Source: a virus
DNA: 64,000 bases
Virus record (IMG/VR): IMGVR_UViG_3300027996_000011
Coordinates: 1-64,000 of that record
Strand: one strand, 5' to 3'
Below are positions 59,789-64,000 of the stretch, piece after piece. A program made the position numbers and the translations under genes. Positions within the stretch are counted from its first letter, which is position 1; the number at the start of each line of letters is the position of its first letter. The notes beneath the pieces were generated by a model that was not told the origin of the DNA, made no database searches, and worked only from the letters and a program-made list of their open reading frames with translations.

Positions 59789-60097
59789 TTAAATATCTTC
59801 GTCACTTTCGTCAACGTAATCATTGTCATAATCATATTCGTGAGTTACAACAGTTCTACTAGGTGGCTCTGGTTCCTCAACAACCTCACCTTTCGGTGAG
59901 AAATTTTCTGAAGCTGTAAAACCAAGTCCAGCCATTACAATCCATTGTAAAGACTCAAATATATTATCGTCAATTGTGAAATCCCAAAAAAGATTTGCTG
60001 TATAACCAATTAACATAAATAGAAGACATACAAAGGTAACAAATCTTTTACTAGATACTTTACCTTCACTACTTAACATGTTTTTAAAAAAGTTCAT
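59789..60097 (-). CDS. Holin-like membrane protein
   Basis: About 102 residues from the ATG at 60095-60097 (MNFFKNMLSSEGKVSSKRFV). Two transmembrane helices are visible: FVTFVCLLFMLIGYTANLF (residues about 20-38) and FESLQWIVMAGLGFTASENF, with a short polar loop between, and a long acidic tail (YDYDNDYVDESDEDI). The SS-K-R-F start is like Bacteroidota phage holins. Holins open the inner membrane for lysis. The chosen start sits 13 bases after a TATTTATA box. It lies downstream of the capsid gene rather than beside a lysin. Confidence 0.6.
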   Translation of the reverse strand: MNFFKNMLSSEGKVSSKRFVTFVCLLFMLIGYTANLFWDFTIDDNIFESLQWIVMAGLGFTASENFSPKGEVVEEPEPPSRTVVTHEYDYDNDYVDESDEDI

Positions 60098-60109
60098 AAT
60101 TGTTTTTAT

Positions 60110-60117
60110 TATAAATA
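60110..60117 (-). promoter_or_regulatory. Late-promoter-like box TATTTATA before holin-like gene
   Basis: The minus strand reads GATATTTATAATAAAAACAA and then the ATG, 12 bases after the box. It comes right after the terminator of the capsid gene. Confidence 0.6.
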
Positions 60118-60126
60118 TCAGTACAT

Positions 60127-60157
60127 AAAAAAAAGCCCTCATAAAGAGGGCTTTTTT
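60127..60157 (-). terminator. Terminator of the major capsid gene
   Basis: AAAGCCCTC, loop ATAAA, GAGGGCTTT with A- and T-runs on both sides. Read on the minus strand it ends the capsid transcript 23 bases after the stop. It could also work in the other direction. Confidence 0.85.
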
Positions 60158-60179
60158 AAATATATAACTTATTCAGTTA

Positions 60180-61976
60180 CTAGAATCTTTTCAATTCTCT
60201 AATATCAAATGTTCTAACTCCATCAACAGTGATTCTTCCGTAGAATCTATTGTTCACCATTTTCTTAGCGTATCTAGTCATGATACCTTTGATTGGTGTA
60301 AAGTTGAATGGGTTATACATTGTTGGAGTTAACTGTAATGGTACATACGGTGCGTAAACGTACCCAGTATCCAATAAAGATGTTCCTTTATGTCCAATTA
60401 ACACTTGGTTAGCTGGGAAGTAAGGGTCTCTATATACAGTAAATCTTCCTGATAATGTTCCAATTTTCTCAATACCCATGTTATATGAATCTTGTTCTGG
60501 TGACGCATTTGATACGTGGAAGTATTCCAAGTCATCAAAAATTGCAGAAACCTCTGAAGAACATACAATCCAGTTAGCCCCACCTCTTAAAGTAGACTTG
60601 TGAATTTGAGCAGAAATTTGGTTTATAGTTGTAATCAATGTTTGATTCCAATCTTTTTGAGTATATGGAGCTTGACCAGCTGAGAATCTCTTCCAACCGT
60701 TGTAGTCCCATCTTAAGTCCCATGCTGCACCTTTTCTAAGGTCTCTCAAGATTTCTCTATCGATTTCAGCTGCAACTTCTTCAGATAATAAAGCTGTTAA
60801 TTCAGCTTCAGCATCAATATTATGGAATGCAGAAACATCTTGTGCAAGTTCTGGTGACCATTGAGCTCTTAACTTTCTTTCAGTAACAGAAACTGTAACC
60901 GCTTGTAAGTCAAAAGAAACTTCTCCCATTTGGTCTTCGAATTCAAGACTGTTATACTGTCTCCATTTAGCCGTCATAACATAAGCTGTATCACCTGATG
61001 AACCAACATAACCGTCAACTGATGTACAAGATACACAAGCTGGACAAGATAAGTCTAATTCAAGGAATACTGTTCCTGTAGAGTCACAAACATCAGTTCT
61101 ATCAACAATACCAAATCCGTATTTTTGTGTAACTACACGGAATAAGATTGCTGATTCAGCAGCGTAAGTAACACCAGTAGTTACTGAACCACCTGCAGTT
61201 CCGTCAGTATCACAACAGTTAATTATTGTTGAGTTAGATACAACTAATGAAGATAAAAAGTCTTCATTATCCATCTCGTTACCTTTAGCGTCAGTTAATT
61301 TACCAGCTCCAGTAGTACTAAATCCAGTTAAAGAAACAACAATTGTTCTTCTACAAGCAACGTGATAAGTTGCCCAATTTGCAGCGTCAGTAACTAATTG
61401 GTTTCCTGACCATGCGTAAGGATATAATACTTGTTGTGCTACAGTAAAACTTCCTTTTGAGTAGTCATATAAACCATCATTTGCTTCTTGTGGTGCATTT
61501 CCAGCGTAAAAATCATCATATAAAGATGATGATGCTGCTGAGAATGAAGCTCCTGGAGTTTGTTGATACCCATCAGCTACCGTAGTACCTTCATTTTGAG
61601 GTGCTCCGTAAGGTGAGAATTGTACTCCTGTTGCAGCGTAAGCTGCGATTTTAGGTACAAAGTAAAATAACTTACCAATTGGTAAATTCATAGCTTGTAC
61701 AGAAACGATGTCGTTTGCTAATAATTTAGAGAATACTCTCCTAATTATTGGAAAAACGACTGTTTCGAATGAACCTGAATCAGCAGCTGTAGTAGCTTCG
61801 TTGATTAGGTGTGTTGCTTGGTTTTCATATAGCTGAGCTATATTTTCTTTAACGTGTCCTTTAAGACCGTCTAGGAATCCAAGTTTGTTCCATTTGTTTA
61901 AGGTATCTTCTTTAATAACTTTAAGGTGTTTTAACCCAATGTTACCGACCATACCTGATTCTAATAGTGCTCCCAT
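60180..61976 (-). CDS. Major capsid protein (gp23-like)
   Basis: A 598-residue protein. VTERKLRAQWSPELAQDVSA, then AFHNIDAEAELTALLSEEVA and AEIDREILRDLRKGA match the gp23 core (T4: V-x-x-x-x-x-R-x-L-K-A-x-Y-x-x-E-L-A-Q-D). SGRFTVYRDPYFPANQVLIG, DTGYVYAPYVPL and the last strands also fit. Residue 60 ends HLINE-ATTAAD, a (L/I)-x-E site for prohead protease, so the first 60 residues are probably removed. The extra about 75 residues (T4 has 521) include a surface insertion with Cys pairs (INCCDTDGTAGG and CPACVSC). It follows the scaffold gene and ends at a terminator. Confidence 0.93.
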   Translation of the reverse strand: MGALLESGMVGNIGLKHLKVIKEDTLNKWNKLGFLDGLKGHVKENIAQLYENQATHLINEATTAADSGSFETVVFPIIRRVFSKLLANDIVSVQAMNLPIGKLFYFVPKIAAYAATGVQFSPYGAPQNEGTTVADGYQQTPGASFSAASSSLYDDFYAGNAPQEANDGLYDYSKGSFTVAQQVLYPYAWSGNQLVTDAANWATYHVACRRTIVVSLTGFSTTGAGKLTDAKGNEMDNEDFLSSLVVSNSTIINCCDTDGTAGGSVTTGVTYAAESAILFRVVTQKYGFGIVDRTDVCDSTGTVFLELDLSCPACVSCTSVDGYVGSSGDTAYVMTAKWRQYNSLEFEDQMGEVSFDLQAVTVSVTERKLRAQWSPELAQDVSAFHNIDAEAELTALLSEEVAAEIDREILRDLRKGAAWDLRWDYNGWKRFSAGQAPYTQKDWNQTLITTINQISAQIHKSTLRGGANWIVCSSEVSAIFDDLEYFHVSNASPEQDSYNMGIEKIGTLSGRFTVYRDPYFPANQVLIGHKGTSLLDTGYVYAPYVPLQLTPTMYNPFNFTPIKGIMTRYAKKMVNNRFYGRITVDGVRTFDIRELKRF

Positions 61977-62002
61977 AGTTTTTTTTTTAGTTTAAAAAGC
62001 GT

Positions 62003-63478
62003 TTATTTAATTTTAGACATTAAGTCTTTCATCCTACTAAATTGTGGATTTTCGTAAACTTTTGATTCTAACAGTTTACCTCCACTAGTAGGAGTCTTAG
62101 TAATTTTCTTTTCCACTGACTCAGCAATTGTTTTTGTAGGTTTAACTACTTCCTGAGTTAGTTCTTCTTTGATTACCTTGTACAAATCTTTAGAACCTTT
62201 TAATGAATTAACTCCATCAAAACGTCTTAAAACTTTGATTTTTTCCTGCTTGGTAGTTGAATGTTCTGTAAATAGACGTGTTACGTAAGCTAAATTTGAA
62301 TTAAACACACCTACTTCATTCAGTTTATCTTTAAAAGTTGTTAATGCTTTCTTATAATCAGAATTTTTAACTTTTAAAGTTTCTACCTCTTCTTTAAGAA
62401 GATTGTAGGACTTTCTAATACGACTTTCACCTAGGTTACGATTTGGTGTAATAGCTTTTCTAATACCAGAAGGTTTATGTTTACCACCAGACTCTCTTCC
62501 CAACCCTAAAGTTCTTGAAGCTTCTGTTGTATCATACTTTCTAGTACCTCTTGCCATTCTTGCTCTGGTTTTTAAAGACATTTTATCGTCTTCATGACCA
62601 TGTTCTCCACCTAACATATCAGCCTCTCTATCCAAGTAACCTTGGTTAGAGTGTCCTTTATGGTTTTTGAGTCCATAGTCACCTTCTTCCATTTCGTGTT
62701 CACCTTCTCCCATTTCATCTTCAGGACCTAAATCCATATCAGACTCTTCCCCCATTCTTTGTTTATTAATATCCGAATCTACACCGACTACTTCTGAATC
62801 ACTACCGTCAAAGTCATCTCTGTCTTCGTGGTCTTCTTCTTCATAGTCTTCAGACAATTCAATTTCATAAACAACATCATCCATTTCGTCCATTTCTTTG
62901 TAACCTTCGTCCATGTTATCCATTTCCTCCATGTCCATTTCGTCCATTTTGTCCATTTCTTCCATGTCCATTTCGTCCATGTCCATTTCCTTAATTGATT
63001 TTTTCATTGTTTTTGATTTTTTTTCTTCGTCTAGTTTAATGATGTATTCAGTGTCTGTAGTAGTATCAGTCAACTCAATTTCTTCATCATCTTTTTGGAT
63101 AATGATTCCATCTTCGTCTCCCATTGCTTTAAATACTTTTAACACTTCTTCATCGGATGCTAATGTTAAGTCTAGAGGTGGCAGTTCAGGTAACTCTACG
63201 TCGTCTGTCTCGTCCTCAATATCAAGTTCCATACTATCTAACACATCTAAATCCATTTCAGGTTCATCACCTTCCATTTCATCATCAACATCGATAATAT
63301 CAACTTCTTCTTCTTCTTCTTGCTCCTTAAGGTAATCGTCTTCGTTTAACGATTCTTTTACTAATTCTTGAATTTCTTCCTTCATAGTTGAAGAAAGTAT
63401 TTCTTTTGCATTAGACTTCATAGTTTCTTCCAACTGTTCCGCCTCGAGCAACGCTTTTTCTAAAATTGATTCACTCAC
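62003..63478 (-). CDS. Prohead scaffolding protein (gp22-like)
   Basis: About 491 residues from the GTG at 63476-63478 with an A-rich leader (an in-frame TTG at 63521-63523 gives 15 more residues but no ribosome-binding site). It is strongly acidic, with long Glu/Asp stretches and a Met-Asp-Glu repeat near residues 175-210. The C-terminal third holds YKKALTTFKDKLNEVGVFNS and NLAYVTRLFTEHSTTKQEKI, resembling gp22 scaffold cores. It lies between prohead protease and capsid genes, as in T4. Scaffold cores are degraded by the protease during head maturation. Confidence 0.75.
   Translation of the reverse strand: MSESILEKALLEAEQLEETMKSNAKEILSSTMKEEIQELVKESLNEDDYLKEQEEEEEVDIIDVDDEMEGDEPEMDLDVLDSMELDIEDETDDVELPELPPLDLTLASDEEVLKVFKAMGDEDGIIIQKDDEEIELTDTTTDTEYIIKLDEEKKSKTMKKSIKEMDMDEMDMEEMDKMDEMDMEEMDNMDEGYKEMDEMDDVVYEIELSEDYEEEDHEDRDDFDGSDSEVVGVDSDINKQRMGEESDMDLGPEDEMGEGEHEMEEGDYGLKNHKGHSNQGYLDREADMLGGEHGHEDDKMSLKTRARMARGTRKYDTTEASRTLGLGRESGGKHKPSGIRKAITPNRNLGESRIRKSYNLLKEEVETLKVKNSDYKKALTTFKDKLNEVGVFNSNLAYVTRLFTEHSTTKQEKIKVLRRFDGVNSLKGSKDLYKVIKEELTQEVVKPTKTIAESVEKKITKTPTSGGKLLESKVYENPQFSRMKDLMSKIK
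62913..62990. repeat. Low-complexity MDE repeat DNA
   Basis: Repeats of CCATTTCGTCCAT and CCATGTCCATTT encode the MDEMDMEEMD stretch of the scaffold protein. The pattern is imperfect and probably arose by slippage. Confidence 0.75.
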
Positions 63479-63541
63479 GTTTTTTTTATTTTTTTTAAAA
63501 AGTTTATTATCAAAAAGCCACAAGCATAAATGCGGTTTTAT

Positions 63542-63549
63542 TATAAATA
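63542..63549 (-). promoter_or_regulatory. Late-promoter-like box TATTTATA before scaffold gene
   Basis: The minus strand reads TATTTATAATAAAACC. The GTG start lies 63 bases further on, giving a leader that holds a five-codon open frame (ATGCTTGTGGCTTTTTGA). Confidence 0.55.
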
Positions 63550-63596
63550 TAATAGTATTGTAAAAAAACCCAATTTAAATGGCTTTAGTGATAGAT

Positions 63597-64000
63597 TTAT
63601 CTATTTAAGAAATTGTCCAACTTAGACATCATAGATAAAGATTTATTTAATTTTTGTTCTGGAGCTTTAGAAGATTCCAAAACTTCACCAGTTTCATCTA
63701 CGCTATCTGGTGATTCTGTCTCTTGGAATAGGTAAGAGCCTGGTGTTGAGGGGGATGATACTAAGTCAAAACAAATTAACTCAAAGTCTTCTTGGACTTG
63801 GTTGTAGTCTCCGTTTTTTGTTAGTGAACCAACACCTCTAGAAGATATACCTAGAGTAACACCCTGCCTTAATAAATTAGCTGCTTGGTCACCAACACAT
63901 GAAATAACCCCTTCTTTAATATATCCTGGTGATGTAAGTAGCTTAAGTTTACCAATTAATCTATTTCCATCCCACCAAGTTTCTGTGATTATATGAGAAG
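63597..64000 (-). CDS. Prohead protease (gp21-like), 5' part beyond window
   Basis: The leftward frame ends at a TAA at 63597-63599 and stays open to the right edge, about 134 codons. It contains WDGNRLIGKLKLLTSPGYIK, then QAANLLRQGVTLGISSRGVG with following SL, and FELICFDLVSSPSTPGSYLF. LGISSRGVGSL and the D-F-E-L-I-x-F-D-L-V-S-x-P-S-x segment are hallmarks of T4-like gp21 head proteases, with a catalytic Ser in SSRG. It is followed by a polar tail (ETESPDSVDETGEVLESS). Order gp21-gp22-gp23 as in T4. The start is outside the window. Confidence 0.85.
   Translation of the reverse strand, partial: SHIITETWWDGNRLIGKLKLLTSPGYIKEGVISCVGDQAANLLRQGVTLGISSRGVGSLTKNGDYNQVQEDFELICFDLVSSPSTPGSYLFQETESPDSVDETGEVLESSKAPEQKLNKSLSMMSKLDNFLNR

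Noticed and set aside
62913-63335. A 140-residue Ser-rich frame on the plus strand
   Set aside because: It is the antisense of the acidic Asp/Glu codons of the scaffold gene, has no leader, and its composition (runs of Ser/Ile) is an artefact.
63479-63523. Extended TTG start for the scaffold protein
   Set aside because: The added residues are Lys-rich only because they translate the A-rich leader of the GTG start, so GTG at 63478 is preferred.
1-64000. T4-type late boxes TATAAATA in the coding-strand sense
   Set aside because: TATAAATA occurs, but upstream of genes it is nearly always on the non-coding strand (that is, TATTTATA in the coding sense), so I treat the inverted form as the motif.
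1-64000. tRNA genes, CRISPR arrays, integrase, insertion sequences
   Set aside because: I looked for tRNA-like cloverleaf ends, regularly spaced repeats and transposase or recombinase motifs and saw none. A tRNA search program would be needed to exclude tRNAs with certainty.

Overview
The window is a 64 kb piece of the genome of a large tailed phage with a contractile tail (T4-like myovirus) that infects a member of the Bacteroidota, most likely a flavobacterium. The T4-like assignment rests on a recognisable structural set: prohead protease gp21, scaffold gp22 and major capsid protein gp23 in the T4 order, tail sheath gp18, tail tube gp19, a gp26-like chaperone, a tape measure protein, a gp13-like neck protein, a gp5-like OB-fold spike protein, a family B DNA polymerase and a gp55-like late sigma factor. 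The host assignment rests on three things: the DNA is AT-rich with A-rich rather than AGGAGG ribosome-binding regions; at least three genes have the Bacteroidota promoter form TTG-N19/20-TAnnTTTG or close to it; and two exported proteins carry signal peptides of Bacteroidota type.

Layout. 1-17.7 kb is mainly a leftward tail and baseplate block, read from the right: neck/tail-completion proteins, sheath, two small acidic proteins, a HAD protein, tube, gp26-like chaperone with a probable frameshift extension, tape measure, and baseplate proteins. Two rightward exported proteins and a ribbon-helix-helix gene interrupt it. 17.7-22.2 kb (rightward) holds an SNF2-type helicase, a small coiled-coil protein, the gp13-like neck protein and an S74 fibre. 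22.2-27.5 kb (leftward) holds DNA polymerase and two adhesin/fibre genes. 27.6-33.4 kb (rightward) holds small virion-type proteins of unknown role, a glycosyltransferase, a CDGSH iron-sulfur protein and dUTPase. 33.4-49.2 kb is a compact rightward cluster of about 19 sugar genes: glycosyltransferases, FkbM methyltransferases, a PIG-L deacetylase, a GalE-like epimerase, two DegT-family enzymes, a Nudix hydrolase, GDP-mannose dehydratase and GDP-fucose synthase. 49.2-59.7 kb (rightward) has PhoH, a degenerate HAD protein, two more glycosyltransferases, the late sigma factor, baseplate proteins, and a 20-residue peptide with nine cysteines. 59.8-64 kb (leftward) has a holin-like protein, gp23, gp22 and the end of gp21.

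How it may work together. An 8-bp motif, TATTTATA/T, sits in the coding-strand sense just upstream of at least seventeen structural-type genes on both strands. It is the reverse complement of the T4 late box TATAAATA, and a gp55-like sigma factor is encoded here, so it is the best candidate for the late promoter. A second, host-like promoter type precedes the helicase, DNA polymerase, a glycosyltransferase and the lipoprotein, and in several cases places the transcription start at or next to the AUG. The sugar cluster encodes enzymes to turn GDP-mannose into GDP-4-keto-6-deoxymannose and then fucose, perosamine and possibly a 3,6-dideoxy sugar, plus many transferases, which suggests that the phage builds its own glycan. 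Portal and terminase genes are not recognised here. No tRNA, CRISPR array, integrase or insertion sequence was seen, and no stretch over 300 bases lacks a gene.
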